DNA of 64,000 nucleotides, taken from positions 2,976,001-3,040,000 of the forward strand of contig NZ_CP018835.1 of the NCBI RefSeq assembly GCF_002196515.1, read 5' to 3'. This stretch comes from Vibrio gazogenes (GTDB taxonomy: Bacteria; Pseudomonadota; Gammaproteobacteria; Enterobacterales; Vibrionaceae). Below the pieces are notes generated by a model. That model was not told where the DNA came from. It worked only from the letters and a program-made list of their open reading frames with translations, and did no database searches. Shown here one piece after another: positions 29,261 through 40,114 of the stretch (positions are counted from its first letter, which is position 1; every line of letters starts with the position of its first letter). The translations under genes were made by a program, and so were the position numbers.

Positions 29261-32200
29261 ATGCGTCAATTTTTAAAACGTCTGTTGTTACCATGTGTAA
29301 TAGCAGCCGTGGGTCAGGTTTCTCTTATTCATGCAGAAGGTATTCGTCTGCTTGGGCCAACAGGTCAGGTGCAGTCATCACCCCAATATAGTGAAGTGGT
29401 GAGGTCTTCTGCCGCGCAATCAAATAATGAGCCTTCAAAATTTTATGGCCCCACTTCCGCAACAGAAACATTATGGTCGATTGCCTCAAAACTCAGACCA
29501 TCAAATCAAGTCACTGTTCAGCAAACACTACTTGCTCTCTATCAGTTAAACCCTGAATCATTTGAACTGCAAAATATTCACAGCTTAATTCCGGGAAGTC
29601 GGTTACGTATTCCATCTCTCGCTCAGATTCGGAATGTCACAACTGAAGAAGCGACACGAGTCATGCAGGCTCATCAGCAACGGTTAGATCAGGCAAGCCG
29701 TCTCGCAACAACCAGTTCGTCGTCAGCGGCAAGCGCACGCACCGTGAAGCCGACATCTGTCAAAGCAGACACGCCACCGGCAGCACAGCCGGACACGAAG
29801 CCCACGCAGCAACAGGGCAATACGCAGCAAGTGAGTCCGGCGACAGACAAAATCATCCCGTCAGAACAGCCAACTCAGACTGAAGCACCTCAGAGTGTGC
29901 TGTCATTTTCATCATCAGATGCGACCGGTACAGATTCAGAAATTCTGGCTCTTGAAGAGAAAAATCACCGTTTAACACTCATGTTGTCAAAAGTGCAGTC
30001 AGAAGTGAGTGATCTGAAGAGTGAACTGGGCGATGAAAATAAAGTTCGTACTGAAGTTGAAAAATTGCTAGCTGAAGAACGCAGAAAACGTGCGGAAGCT
30101 GAGCGGATGGCACCGACATCACTCGACAAACTATTGTCAAATGGATGGACAGTCGGTGCACTTGCGCTTATTCCCGGATTATTGATCGCTTTACTGGTCA
30201 TGTGGTTGCTCGGCCGGAGAAAAACATCGGATACATCATCTGACACAGCAACTGAAACGAAGGATGTAAGTGATAAACCGATTAGTATCGGCGGGGATGC
30301 AGGCGAAGTCGGTGATCACGATGATGAACTTGATGACCTGTCACTTGACGATGATCTCTTTAGCACGACCGACCCTGAAGCAGAAGAGCATGAAGCTCAG
30401 GACGAAGCTGATGTTGATGATGTCTTTGCTGAACTCGATGATGTCGATCTTGATTTGGATTTGGGGGATGAGAGTGAGGAAGATCTGTTTGCCAGCATCG
30501 ATGATGATGGTGACTTAGTTGATACGGATCTCGACAGTGATTTCTCTGCGAGTGCAAATGGTATTAGCGTCAACAGCGAAGATAAAGCGGTCGGTCTGGA
30601 AGAAATGGAGCGTGCGCTTGAGGATGCGTCTCTAGGGGCGGATGAGGAAGAACAAGCTGAAGACGAAGATTTCGACCTTTCTAGTGGCGATCAAGTCGGG
30701 ATGTCTCAAGATGAAATTGAGACGTTACTCGATGGTGACTCGCTTGACGATGATTTGGATACGACAGAGCTTGATCAATCCATGCTCGATGATTTGTTGG
30801 CAGAAGAGCAAGAGGATGAGTTCGATCTAGGCGATGTAGGGGTGGCTTCTGATAGCGAGCTGGATGCTTTATTTGACAGTATTGAGCAACAGGCCGATCT
30901 GGAGCAATTAGAAGCAAATAGTCAGGATGATTCATTCTTAGATGAAGCATTTGATACTGGTGCATTTGACACATCCGAAGATGAATCAGAAACGATTACA
31001 GATGAAACGACCGCGTTGCTGGATGAGTTACTGGATGAATCGGATGACACCGACGACGAGCTTAATTGGGATAAAGAGTTAGAAGATCTCGGTGGCTTTG
31101 ACTTAGCAGATGAAGCTGATGAGAGTGATGACGATCTATTTGATTTTGAAACGCTCGACCTTGATCAAGACTTGGAAACTGATGCCGATCTCGATGAAGA
31201 AGTGACAACCCCGATTGATGATGGAACTGAGTTATTTGATGAATTACTAGAAATTGAACAGCACAGTATCGAAGAAGATGATGATTTTAACCGTGAAGGT
31301 TTTATTGATGATCTGATTAGTTCCGCACCAGATAAAGACCCGCTCTTAGAGGAAGTCGATTTTGAAGCTCCTACCTCTGGCGAGTCATCGGAAGAGGACA
31401 CGAACGACTTTGATTTTAATCCTGAAATTGAAGGCAGTGAACAGGTTGATGAAGATGAATCCGTTACGGCGAATGAGTTTGGGGTGCCGCAAGATACAGA
31501 TTGGGATATTGATGAAGAGGGAGAACTATCTTCTGCATCGACACCGGACGATGATGAGATTGGTGTTGGGGATGAGCTCTCTGATTTCGATGAAACGACG
31601 GCTCTGGATGAATTTGATGCACCGCCAGTTGATACAGACGCTCCTGAGCTAAGTGACTCAGATGTAACCTCTGAGGTTGATTCCGCCGTCGACCAGTCAA
31701 GTGAAGTGCCAGAATACCCCGCAGAGACGCCTGTCATTGAAGCGGATCATGCTCCTGAAGCGGATATCGACACAGAGCAAGCCATTGAGCCGGAAGCGAC
31801 GCAAGCTGAAGCCGCAGCGGAGCCACCGGAGAGCGATGACCTATCCGACGTTATCGATGATGATGCGTTACCAGAATTTGATGAAACGACGGCTCTGGAT
31901 GAATTTGATGCACCGCCAGTTGATACAGACGCTCCTGAGCTAAGTGACTCAGATGTAACCTCTGAGATTGATTCCGCCGTCGATCAGTCAAGTGAAGTGC
32001 CAGAATACACCGCAGAGACGCCTGTCATTGAAGCGGATCATGCTCCTGAAGCGGATATCGACACAGAGCAAGCCATTGAGCCGGAAGCGACGCAAGCTGA
32101 AGTCGCAGCGGAGCCACCGGAGAGCGATGACCTATCCGACGTTATCGATGATGAGGCATTACCCGAATTCGATGAAACAGCGGCACTGAGTGAAGCCGAT

Positions 32201-34090
32201 GCGTCGCCCGTTGACACAGATGAGTTAGCCTCTGAGCCACCGGAGACTGATGATTTATCCGACTTTATCGATGATGAAGCATTACCAGAATTCGATGAAA
32301 CAGCGGCACTGAGTGAAGCCGACCCATCGCCTGTTGACACAGATGTGTTAGCCTCTGAGCCACTAGAGACTGATGATTTATCCGACTTTATCGATGATGA
32401 TGCGTTACCAGAATTTGATGAAACGACGGCTCTGGATGAATTTGATGCACCGCCAGTTGATACAGACGCTCCTGAGCAGAGTGACTCAGATGTAACCTCT
32501 GAGATTGATTCCGCCGTCGACCAGTCAAGTGAAGTGCCAGAATCCCCCGCAGAGACGCCTGTCATTGAAGAGGCTCATGCTCCTGAAGCGGATATCGACA
32601 CAGAGCAAGCCATTGAGCCGGAAGCGACGCAAGCTGAAGCCGCAGCGGAGCCACCGGAGAGCGATGATTTATCGGACTTTATCGATGATGAAGCATTACC
32701 CGAATTCGATGAAACAGCGGCACTGAGTGAATCAGACCCATCGCCTGTTGACACAGATGAGTTAGCCTCTGAGCCACCGGAGGCTGATGACCTATCCGAC
32801 TTTATCGATGATGAGGCATTACCTGAATTCGACGAAACGGCGGCACTGAGTGAAGCCGATGCGTCGCCCGTTGACACAGATGAGTTAGCCTCTGAGCCAC
32901 CGGAGACTGATGATTTATCGGAATTTATCGATGATGAGGCATTACCCGAATTCGATGAAACAGCGGCACTGAGTGAAGCCGATGCGTCGCCCGTTGACAC
33001 AGATGAGTTAGCCTCTGAGCCACCGGAGAGTGATGATTTATCCGACTTTATCGATGATGATGCGTTACCAGAATTCGATGAAACAGCGGCACTGAGTGAA
33101 GCCGATGCGTCGCCCGTTGACACAGATGAGTTAGCCTCTGAGCCACCGGAGACTGATGATTTATCCGACTTTATCGATGATGAGGCATTACCCGAATTCG
33201 ATGAAACGGCGGCACTGAGTGAAGCCGACCCATCGCCTGTTGACACAGATGAGTTAGCCTCTGAGCCACTAGAGACTGATGATTTATCCGACTTTATCGA
33301 TGATGAAGCATTACCAGAATTCGATGAAACGGCGGCACTGAGTGAAGCCGACCCATCGCCATCTGAGACTGATATTTCCGAGATGACATCAGATGTGACT
33401 CCAGAAACTGATTTATCCACTGAATCTTCTGATTTTGTCGATGAAGAGGCGGGTCTTAAGCCTTTCCCTAGACATTCTCTTGATGAAGATGCGCTGGATG
33501 CGTTGTTGGATGAAAACGCTGAGCCAGAGCAGTATGTCTTTGAGCCAAATCTAGATGAAGATCGGATTGCCAGCGCGGGGATGGATTTTGAGTCGATGCT
33601 GAGTATGGGTGGAGAAGATTGGAATGGATTCAAGCTTTCTCCTGAACAACAAGCGTCGATTCCTGATGAAGTCCCGGAAGAGGAACTTGATGTTTGGCGA
33701 AGTGAAAATCAAACACATGAACCACAGGCCGATTCGGAAGATTGGGAAGTTCAGGACGACTTATTCTATAACGAGCCTGAACAGCCGCGTCATTTAACAA
33801 TTGATGAACTGATGTCTCAAGTTGAAGGGCATGATCATCCTTTTGAAGATGTCGACCTTAAGCTGGATGTCGGGTTAAATGAATTCCCGGATGTCATCGG
33901 GGATATTACGAATGTTGATGTCGACAGCAATGCCGAAGCGGCAGGAAAGCTGGATCTTGCGAAGATTTACATCGAAATGAATGATGAGGCAGGTGCGGTG
34001 AAATTGTTGGAAGAAGCAATTGTTGATGGAAACGATGATATTCGTCAGGCTGCAAAACGTTTGATTGATGAGCTGAACCGAAAAAACTAA
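29261..34090 (+). CDS. hubP: Polar organiser HubP (FimV family)
   Basis: Large pole-marking protein. In V. cholerae HubP recruits the chromosome 1 origin (ParA1), chemotaxis arrays and flagellar factors; FimV relatives act in pilus assembly and twitching. 1609 aa from the ATG at 29261 (the frame opens 13 codons earlier, but this start gives a clean signal peptide, FLKRLLLPCVIAAVGQVSLIHA). Order: signal peptide; periplasmic LysM-like domain (about residues 60-120, TLWSIASKLRPSN...LIPGSRLRIPS); Ser/Thr/Pro-rich linker; coiled coil (about 230-285); one membrane segment (about 296-317); a very acidic cytoplasmic region (about 330-1480) that includes a repeat array (about 775-1366); and a C-terminal FimV domain (KLDLAKIYIEMNDEAGAVKLLEEAI). 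Antisense ORFs over the repeats are shadows. Upstream of truA as in V. cholerae. Confidence 0.95.
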   Translation: MRQFLKRLLLPCVIAAVGQVSLIHAEGIRLLGPTGQVQSSPQYSEVVRSSAAQSNNEPSKFYGPTSATETLWSIASKLRPSNQVTVQQTLLALYQLNPESFELQNIHSLIPGSRLRIPSLAQIRNVTTEEATRVMQAHQQRLDQASRLATTSSSSAASARTVKPTSVKADTPPAAQPDTKPTQQQGNTQQVSPATDKIIPSEQPTQTEAPQSVLSFSSSDATGTDSEILALEEKNHRLTLMLSKVQSEVSDLKSELGDENKVRTEVEKLLAEERRKRAEAERMAPTSLDKLLSNGWTVGALALIPGLLIALLVMWLLGRRKTSDTSSDTATETKDVSDKPISIGGDAGEVGDHDDELDDLSLDDDLFSTTDPEAEEHEAQDEADVDDVFAELDDVDLDLDLGDESEEDLFASIDDDGDLVDTDLDSDFSASANGISVNSEDKAVGLEEMERALEDASLGADEEEQAEDEDFDLSSGDQVGMSQDEIETLLDGDSLDDDLDTTELDQSMLDDLLAEEQEDEFDLGDVGVASDSELDALFDSIEQQADLEQLEANSQDDSFLDEAFDTGAFDTSEDESETITDETTALLDELLDESDDTDDELNWDKELEDLGGFDLADEADESDDDLFDFETLDLDQDLETDADLDEEVTTPIDDGTELFDELLEIEQHSIEEDDDFNREGFIDDLISSAPDKDPLLEEVDFEAPTSGESSEEDTNDFDFNPEIEGSEQVDEDESVTANEFGVPQDTDWDIDEEGELSSASTPDDDEIGVGDELSDFDETTALDEFDAPPVDTDAPELSDSDVTSEVDSAVDQSSEVPEYPAETPVIEADHAPEADIDTEQAIEPEATQAEAAAEPPESDDLSDVIDDDALPEFDETTALDEFDAPPVDTDAPELSDSDVTSEIDSAVDQSSEVPEYTAETPVIEADHAPEADIDTEQAIEPEATQAEVAAEPPESDDLSDVIDDEALPEFDETAALSEADASPVDTDELASEPPETDDLSDFIDDEALPEFDETAALSEADPSPVDTDVLASEPLETDDLSDFIDDDALPEFDETTALDEFDAPPVDTDAPEQSDSDVTSEIDSAVDQSSEVPESPAETPVIEEAHAPEADIDTEQAIEPEATQAEAAAEPPESDDLSDFIDDEALPEFDETAALSESDPSPVDTDELASEPPEADDLSDFIDDEALPEFDETAALSEADASPVDTDELASEPPETDDLSEFIDDEALPEFDETAALSEADASPVDTDELASEPPESDDLSDFIDDDALPEFDETAALSEADASPVDTDELASEPPETDDLSDFIDDEALPEFDETAALSEADPSPVDTDELASEPLETDDLSDFIDDEALPEFDETAALSEADPSPSETDISEMTSDVTPETDLSTESSDFVDEEAGLKPFPRHSLDEDALDALLDENAEPEQYVFEPNLDEDRIASAGMDFESMLSMGGEDWNGFKLSPEQQASIPDEVPEEELDVWRSENQTHEPQADSEDWEVQDDLFYNEPEQPRHLTIDELMSQVEGHDHPFEDVDLKLDVGLNEFPDVIGDITNVDVDSNAEAAGKLDLAKIYIEMNDEAGAVKLLEEAIVDGNDDIRQAAKRLIDELNRKN
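31585..33360 (+). repeat. In-frame acidic repeat array in hubP, two unit types
   Basis: Two related unit types share a DDLSDFIDDEALPEFDET core. The long unit is 97 residues (291 bases) and carries an insert with SEVPEYPAETPVIEADHAPE. The short unit is 41 residues (123 bases) and continues AALSEADASPVDTDELASEP. Order along the gene: long, long, short, short, long, then five short units and one partial short unit. The first long unit lacks the usual lead-in. Units are nearly identical at the DNA level, so the array was expanded or homogenised recently and its copy number is likely to vary between strains. Confidence 0.93.
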
Positions 34091-34214
34091 TGGGTAGGTC
34101 GAATGTCTCCCAACGGCTGTTCTCTGTGGATATCCAAGGAACATCGCGGGTTGTTGATTAGAATTTTTTTCAATTTACGATTATACTGCCGCCCCTGTTT
34201 GACAAGAGAAGTAG

Positions 34215-35021
34215 ATGATGAGAATCGCTTTAGGTGTTGAGTATCACGGCGCTCATTATTATGGCTGGCAGCGGCAGCGAGAAGTTCCTAGTGTCCAGGA
34301 AGCTTTGGAAAAAGCACTGAGCCAAGTTGCGAACCATCCGATTGAGGTTCAGTGTGCTGGACGGACTGATGCTGGTGTCCACGGTACGGGACAAGTTGTT
34401 CATTTTGATACCGAGGCTCAGCGAAAAACAGCTGCATGGACGATGGGTGCGAATGCGAACTTACCCAAAGACATCGCTGTACGATGGGCACAGGAAGTTC
34501 CGGATTCGTTTCATGCTCGTTTTTCAGCGACAGCACGGCGTTATCGGTATGTGATATACAATGATAATTTGCGACCGGCCATTTTGTCGGCTGGTGTCAG
34601 TCATTATCATGGTGATTTATGTGTTGAGAGGATGCACCAGGCTGGGCAGTTGTTGCTGGGAGAAAATGATTTTACTTCCTTCAGAGCCGTACATTGCCAG
34701 TCTCGCAGCCCGTGGCGGAATGTCATGCATTTGCAAGTTACTCGCCACAATCGTTATGTTGTGATTGATATTAAAGCCAATGCGTTTGTACACCATATGG
34801 TCAGAAATATCGCGGGAAGCTTAATTGCTGTCGGTAGAGGAGAGCAAGAACCTGAATGGATTCAATGGCTATTAGAAGCTAAAGATCGGAAACTTGCGGC
34901 TGCAACAGCAAAAGCAGAAGGGCTTTATTTGGTTGAAGTCGAATATCCACAAGCATTCAATCTGCCAGAGCAACCTGTTGGTCCGTTATTTTTACCGGAT
35001 ACATTGAACGAATCATGCTAG
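34215..35021 (+). CDS. truA: tRNA pseudouridine synthase A
   Basis: Forms pseudouridine at positions 38-40 of the tRNA anticodon arm. 268 aa. Catalytic aspartate lies in [16 protein letters not shown]-terminal [19 protein letters not shown] and C-terminal [19 protein letters not shown] are typical. A second ATG follows immediately, so Met1 could be one codon later. It lies between hubP and accD in the same orientation. Confidence 0.97.
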   Translation: MMRIALGVEYHGAHYYGWQRQREVPSVQEALEKALSQVANHPIEVQCAGRTDAGVHGTGQVVHFDTEAQRKTAAWTMGANANLPKDIAVRWAQEVPDSFHARFSATARRYRYVIYNDNLRPAILSAGVSHYHGDLCVERMHQAGQLLLGENDFTSFRAVHCQSRSPWRNVMHLQVTRHNRYVVIDIKANAFVHHMVRNIAGSLIAVGRGEQEPEWIQWLLEAKDRKLAAATAKAEGLYLVEVEYPQAFNLPEQPVGPLFLPDTLNESC

Positions 35022-35170
35022 TCGGGTTCAAATCGTTGTAACGTCGTTTCACGAAGGTACAACCAGTTTTTTATCAACATGCAGAGGTTTATGTGATTTA
35101 ATCCTCTGGGTGTTTATTGTCGAATAATTTTCTCTTGCAGTTGCAGGGGAGAGGAGTAAGGGTCTTCCAC

Positions 35171-36085
35171 ATGAGTTGGCTTGAAAAAATTTTAGAGAAA
35201 AGCAATATTGTCAGTTCGCGAAAAGCATCGATTCCTGAAGGTGTTTGGACAAAATGTACGTCTTGTGAACAAGTTCTTTATTATGCTGAGTTAGAGCGTA
35301 ATTTAGAAGTTTGTCCAAAGTGTAATCATCATATGCGGATGAGCGCTCGTCGTCGTCTGGAAAAGTTTCTTGATGAAGGTAACCGTCAAGAAATCGGTGA
35401 GACGCTGGAGCCGCAGGATAAATTAAAATTCAAAGATTCAAAACGCTATAAAGAGCGGCTTGCAGCAGCGCAGAAAGCGAGCGGTGAAAAAGATGCTTTG
35501 GTTGTTATGAAAGGAGAGCTTTGCGGCTATCCTCTTGTTGCTTGTGCATTTGAGTTTTCCTTTATGGCCGGTTCAATGGGCTCTGTTGTTGGCGCTCGCT
35601 TTGTGAAAGCTGTAGAAGCAGCGATCGAAGCCAAGTGTGGCTTAATCTGTTTTTCTGCCAGTGGCGGTGCCCGAATGCAAGAAGCATTGATGTCTCTGAT
35701 GCAAATGGCGAAAACCAGTGCCGCGTTGGAACGTTTATCCCAAAATGGCTTACCGTTTATTTCTGTCATGACAGATCCAACGATGGGTGGTGTCTCTGCA
35801 AGCTTGGCGATGCTCGGTGATATAAACATTGGTGAGCCGAAAGCGGTCATTGGTTTTGCTGGTCGTCGTGTTATTGAACAGACGGTACGTGAAGATCTTC
35901 CTGAAGGATTCCAGCGCAGCGAGTTTCTGTTAGAGCATGGTGCGATTGATATGATTGTTGATCGTCGTGAAATGCGGTCTCAGGTTGCGAGCTTGTTGGG
36001 TAAGATGATGAATTACCCAGCACAGGCGACAGAATCCGGAAATGATAGTACTTATGCGGTACCAGAAGCCGAAAAAAAAGAGTAA
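35171..36085 (+). CDS. accD: Acetyl-CoA carboxylase carboxyltransferase subunit beta
   Basis: With AccA transfers the carboxyl group from biotin to acetyl-CoA, the committed step of fatty acid synthesis. 304 aa from the ATG at 35171 ([12 protein letters not shown], the family N-terminus); the frame opens 18 codons earlier but those residues are not family-like. Four-Cys zinc ribbon C29, C32, C48, C51 (CTSCEQ...VCPKC). Crotonase-like core [19 protein letters not shown] and [16 protein letters not shown]. Upstream of folC. Confidence 0.97.
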   Translation: MSWLEKILEKSNIVSSRKASIPEGVWTKCTSCEQVLYYAELERNLEVCPKCNHHMRMSARRRLEKFLDEGNRQEIGETLEPQDKLKFKDSKRYKERLAAAQKASGEKDALVVMKGELCGYPLVACAFEFSFMAGSMGSVVGARFVKAVEAAIEAKCGLICFSASGGARMQEALMSLMQMAKTSAALERLSQNGLPFISVMTDPTMGGVSASLAMLGDINIGEPKAVIGFAGRRVIEQTVREDLPEGFQRSEFLLEHGAIDMIVDRREMRSQVASLLGKMMNYPAQATESGNDSTYAVPEAEKKE

Positions 36086-36121
36086 AGTAGTTCTCCCATA
36101 TCTCAATACTATGCTTGTTTA

Positions 36122-37384
36122 ATGAGTCAGAACGCTATGCCACAAGCCACATCTCCGTTATCGATGTGGCTTGATTATTTATCCAGTATCCATCATTCAT
36201 CCATAGATTTAGGCCTTGATCGCGTTCAGGTTGTGGCTCAGAGAGCCAACCTGTTAAAACCTGCGCCAACCATTATTACGGTTGCTGGCACGAATGGTAA
36301 AGGTTCTACCTGTGCGATTATCGAAGCTATCTTACTTGCTGCCGGTTACTCCGTGGGCGTCTATAGTTCTCCACATCTTATCTGTTATAACGAACGTGTT
36401 CGGATCAACGGCAAAGTATTAGCCGATGAAGACCATACGCGCGCGTTTGATTTTATTGAAAAACAGCGGGGCACAACGAGTCTGAGCTTTTTTGAGTTCG
36501 GGACACTGGCTGCATTGCGGTTACTGCAAGAAGAACAAGTCGATGTTGCAATCTTAGAAGTTGGCTTAGGTGGTCGGTTAGATGCGACCAATGTCGTTGA
36601 TCATGATGTTTCAGTCATCACGAGTCTGGCCATCGACCATATTGATTGGTTGGGGGATGATCTGGGACCGATCGGGTACGAGAAAGCGGGAATTTTTCGC
36701 GCGGGTCAGCCCGCGGTATGCGGTGAGCCTTATCCCCCCGCAACGGTTGCCGCCTATGCTGATGAAGTTGATGCGGAATTCTTTCAGATTGGTATTCAAT
36801 TTAATTATCAGGTTGCAGAAGATGTATGGCATTGGCAGCATGGTGCTTTTGACCTCCGTGACCTGCCAAAGCCACAATTACCATTACCCAACGCTGCAAC
36901 CGCGTTGATGGCACTTGGATGTGCCGGGCTTGATATTAGTGATATGGATATTGTTGAAGGATTAAAGAGCGCCTCGCTACCTGGCAGAATGCAACTGATT
37001 AGCCAGAAGCCGGTAATTATGCTGGATGTTGCGCATAACCCTCATTCTGCCCAATATCTGACATCACATATAAAGCAGTGTTTCTCGGGCAAGAAAATTC
37101 ACCTAGTCATTGGCATGTTACATGACAAAGATATTCAGGAAACGATCACTGCTTTATCTCCGGCGGTTGATTATTGGTATCCGGCTTCTTTGACAGGGCC
37201 TCGCGCTGCTTTTGCCAGTGAGTTGAATCGCTATATTCCCGTTGCGAGTCAAACCTATGAATCACCGGTTCAGGCTTTTAAAGCTGCGATGACACGAGCC
37301 CATGAAAATGATGCCATTATCGTCGCGGGTTCGTTCCACACAGTTGGAGAAGTTTTAGATTTTTGGCATAAACGAGGGGTGTAA
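36122..37384 (+). CDS. folC: Bifunctional dihydrofolate/folylpolyglutamate synthase
   Basis: Joins glutamate to dihydropteroate and adds further glutamates to folates. 420 aa. P-loop TVAGTNGKGSTCA, ATP/metal region EVGLGGRLDATN, and C-terminal MLDVAHNPHSAQYL with the ligase-family histidine. 36 bases after accD and 6 bases before dedD: the accD-folC-dedD order is the same as in E. coli. Confidence 0.97.
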   Translation: MSQNAMPQATSPLSMWLDYLSSIHHSSIDLGLDRVQVVAQRANLLKPAPTIITVAGTNGKGSTCAIIEAILLAAGYSVGVYSSPHLICYNERVRINGKVLADEDHTRAFDFIEKQRGTTSLSFFEFGTLAALRLLQEEQVDVAILEVGLGGRLDATNVVDHDVSVITSLAIDHIDWLGDDLGPIGYEKAGIFRAGQPAVCGEPYPPATVAAYADEVDAEFFQIGIQFNYQVAEDVWHWQHGAFDLRDLPKPQLPLPNAATALMALGCAGLDISDMDIVEGLKSASLPGRMQLISQKPVIMLDVAHNPHSAQYLTSHIKQCFSGKKIHLVIGMLHDKDIQETITALSPAVDYWYPASLTGPRAAFASELNRYIPVASQTYESPVQAFKAAMTRAHENDAIIVAGSFHTVGEVLDFWHKRGV

Positions 37385-37390
37385 ACAGAG

Positions 37391-37927
37391 ATGGCAAGTC
37401 GATTCCAAAGTCGTTTAGTTGGAACCGTTGTATTGGTTGCACTTGGTGTCATTATTCTTCCGGATATTTTGGATGGACAGAAATCACACTACAAAGAAGA
37501 TGTTGCCAGTATTCCACTGAAGCCCGATGTTGATCAAGACACGGAACAATACCAAATTTTAGAGCCTGAAACCGATCAGCTTTCCTTACCGGATTCACCC
37601 GTTACGGTGAATGAAGACACGAAAGCGACATCATCGAATGATGTCGTTCCGGTTCAAGTTCAGGCATCGTCTGAGTCAAATGATTTTCAGAGCAGTGGCT
37701 GGATTATTCAACTGATGGCACTCAAAAATAGCGATAATGCGAAAAAACTTGTAGCAGACTTGCAAAAACGGGGTTATCAGGCACATACCAAACAGGAAAA
37801 TGGTTATACACGTGTGATTATTGGACCTGATGTGTCAAAAAGCAAAATGGAAAGACAACTGGCTGAATTGGAAAAAATTACCGGAGCAAAAGGTCAATTG
37901 CTCAAATTTAAACCGTTAAATCCGTAA
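37391..37927 (+). CDS. dedD: Cell division protein DedD (SPOR domain)
   Basis: Septal-ring protein that binds denuded glycan at the division site. 178 aa: a short cytoplasmic start, one membrane segment (about residues 8-26, LVGTVVLVALGVIILPDIL), a low-complexity linker, and a C-terminal SPOR domain (about 98-175, GWIIQLMALKNSDNAKKLVADL). Directly after folC. A PurR box overlaps its stop codon. Confidence 0.93.
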   Translation: MASRFQSRLVGTVVLVALGVIILPDILDGQKSHYKEDVASIPLKPDVDQDTEQYQILEPETDQLSLPDSPVTVNEDTKATSSNDVVPVQVQASSESNDFQSSGWIIQLMALKNSDNAKKLVADLQKRGYQAHTKQENGYTRVIIGPDVSKSKMERQLAELEKITGAKGQLLKFKPLNP

Positions 37928-37941
37928 GAAAACGTTTGCGT
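37926..37941 (+). promoter_or_regulatory. PurR operator ahead of cvpA-purF
   Basis: AAGAAAACGTTTGCGT matches the purine repressor consensus ACGCAAACGTTTGCGT at 14 of 16 positions. A -10 like TAAAAT lies at 37957-37962, so the operator would cover the -35 area. Position ahead of cvpA-purF is the same as in E. coli. Confidence 0.8.
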
Positions 37942-37989
37942 CGTCATTTTTTCTGTTAAAATGCGCGCCATCTTAGAATGAGTGAATGT

Positions 37990-38481
37990 ATGAACTGGTT
38001 AGATATTGTCATTTTAAGTGTGATTGGCCTGTCGGCATTGATCAGCCTGATTCGTGGTTTTGCGAAAGAGGCATTGTCACTGGCGACTTGGCTGCTTGCA
38101 TTTTTTATTGCAAGCCACTATTACCCAAAGCTGGCTGTTTATTATTCGAATATTCAGGATGACATGTTCCGTAATGGTGCTGCGATTGCGACGTTGTTTA
38201 TTGCAACATTAGTCGTGGGTGCATTGGTGAATTATGTGATTGCCCAGCTTGTACAAAAAACAGGGCTGTCAGGGACGGATCGGGTTCTTGGTGTCGTATT
38301 TGGCGGACTTCGAGGTGTTCTGATCATTGCTGCGGTTCTGTTTTTTATGGATGCGTTTACCGCGTTTCCAAGTTCAAAATGGTGGGAAAATTCACAGTTG
38401 GTGCCACAGTTTCGGTGGATCATTGTGCAGTTTTTCGAACATTTGAAAACATCATCTAGTTTTCTTACCGGTACGGTTTAA
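37990..38481 (+). CDS. cvpA: Membrane protein CvpA
   Basis: Inner-membrane protein needed for colicin V production in E. coli; reported roles in envelope stress survival. 163 aa from the ATG at 37990 (MNWLDIVILSVIG); an ATG four codons earlier is in frame. Four hydrophobic segments, about residues 4-22, 25-43, 60-80 and 100-120, and the family GFAKEALSLATWL stretch. First gene of the purine-regulated cvpA-purF pair. Confidence 0.93.
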   Translation: MNWLDIVILSVIGLSALISLIRGFAKEALSLATWLLAFFIASHYYPKLAVYYSNIQDDMFRNGAAIATLFIATLVVGALVNYVIAQLVQKTGLSGTDRVLGVVFGGLRGVLIIAAVLFFMDAFTAFPSSKWWENSQLVPQFRWIIVQFFEHLKTSSSFLTGTV

Positions 38482-38518
38482 ACCGGCCGATATAATGTCG
38501 CAAATCGAGGATTAAGAC

Positions 38519-40033
38519 ATGTGTGGTATTGTTGGAATTGTTGGTTCAACGCTTGTCAACCAGTCCATCTATGATGCTTTGACCGTGTTACAGCATCGCG
38601 GCCAAGATGCCGCGGGTATTTGTACCATAGATAGCAATCGTTTTCGTCTGCGTAAGGCAAATGGATTGGTTACCGATGTATTTGCTGCAAAGCATATGCA
38701 GCGCCTTCAAGGAACGGTTGGCATTGGACATGTCCGTTATCCGACAGCGGGGAGCTCAAGTGCATCCGAGGCGCAGCCTTTTTATGTCAACTCACCGTTT
38801 GGTATCACACTGGCTCATAATGGTAATCTAACCAATGCCCAGCATGTTCGAGATAAGCTGTTTGAGAAAGATCGCCGTCATGTCAATACGACTTCTGATT
38901 CTGAGGTGTTGTTGAATGTTCTGGCACATGAAATTGATACCGTAAAAGGGAATGTCACCGCCGAAGATGTCTTCAGAGCGGTTACCAGTGTGCATCGTTC
39001 GATTAAAGGTGCTTATGCTGTTGTTGCGATGATTATCGGTCATGGCATGATTGCGTTCCGCGATCCAAACGGTATTCGTCCATTGTGTTTGGGTAAACGT
39101 GATGTCGGCGGACGAACTGAGTATATGGTGGCATCTGAGTCTGTTGCATTAGATGCGGTTGGATTTGAGTTCATGCGGGATGTTGCACCGGGTGAGGCTA
39201 TTTACGTCACGTTTGAAGGTGAACTTTACACCCATCAGTGTGCTGACAATCCTCAGTTGAACCCATGTATTTTTGAATTTGTTTATTTTGCTCGTCCGGA
39301 TTCTTTTATCGACCAAATTTCGGTCTATAGTGCACGGGTCGAAATGGGCAAAAAACTGGGTGAGCGCATTCAACAGGAGTATGCTGATCTCGATATTGAT
39401 GTTGTGATTCCGATTCCTGAAACCTCTTGTGATATTGCCCTGCAAATCGCACAGGCGTTAGATAAACCGTATCGTCAGGGGTTTGTCAAAAACCGTTATG
39501 TCGGCCGGACATTTATCATGCCGGGTCAACAACAACGCCGGAAATCAGTACGCAGAAAGCTCAATGCGATTCGTTCTGAATTTAAAGATAAAAATGTGCT
39601 ACTGGTCGATGATTCAATTGTCCGAGGCACAACATCGGAACAGATTATCGAAATGGCTCGTGATTCTGGCGCCAAAAAAGTTTATATGGTTTCTGCTGCT
39701 CCGGAAATTCGTTTCCCGAATGTTTATGGTATTGATATGCCAAGTGCCAATGAACTCATTGCTCATGGTCGGGATAATGAATCCATCTGCCGTCAAATCG
39801 GTGCGGACGCACTGATTTTCCAGACGATTGAAGATCTTGTCAGTGCTGTTGGTATCGGGAACCCGAATATCAGTCGCTTTGAAACCTCAGTCTTTAACGG
39901 TGAGTACGTGACTGGGGATATTGATCAGGCTTATCTGGACTATCTGGAAGCGATGAGAAACGACGACGCGAAAGAACAGAAAGAGATTCAACAAGAGTTG
40001 GCAAGTCTCGAACTCTATAATGAAGAAAACTGA
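38519..40033 (+). CDS. purF: Amidophosphoribosyltransferase
   Basis: First committed step of purine synthesis: PRPP plus glutamine to phosphoribosylamine. 504 aa. Begins MCGIVGIVG, where Cys2 is the glutaminase nucleophile; HRGQDAAGI and the SDSEVLLN segment follow. The PRTase loop [17 protein letters not shown] is at about residue 362. Regulated with cvpA by the PurR box upstream. A strong terminator follows. Confidence 0.98.
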   Translation: MCGIVGIVGSTLVNQSIYDALTVLQHRGQDAAGICTIDSNRFRLRKANGLVTDVFAAKHMQRLQGTVGIGHVRYPTAGSSSASEAQPFYVNSPFGITLAHNGNLTNAQHVRDKLFEKDRRHVNTTSDSEVLLNVLAHEIDTVKGNVTAEDVFRAVTSVHRSIKGAYAVVAMIIGHGMIAFRDPNGIRPLCLGKRDVGGRTEYMVASESVALDAVGFEFMRDVAPGEAIYVTFEGELYTHQCADNPQLNPCIFEFVYFARPDSFIDQISVYSARVEMGKKLGERIQQEYADLDIDVVIPIPETSCDIALQIAQALDKPYRQGFVKNRYVGRTFIMPGQQQRRKSVRRKLNAIRSEFKDKNVLLVDDSIVRGTTSEQIIEMARDSGAKKVYMVSAAPEIRFPNVYGIDMPSANELIAHGRDNESICRQIGADALIFQTIEDLVSAVGIGNPNISRFETSVFNGEYVTGDIDQAYLDYLEAMRNDDAKEQKEIQQELASLELYNEEN

Positions 40034-40114
40034 GAGTATGACTCTCAGTCCACAACACCCCATCCGGTTCAGATAAGAATCGAGTAGTGAACGTTGGTTT
40101 GTACACCATATGAT

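Noticed and set aside
32575..33633. Long antisense serine-rich ORFs opposite hubP (also 31165-31737 and 32038-32565)
   Set aside because: They are the complement of acidic repeat codons; composition is forced by the sense frame, and there is no ribosome-binding site or family similarity.
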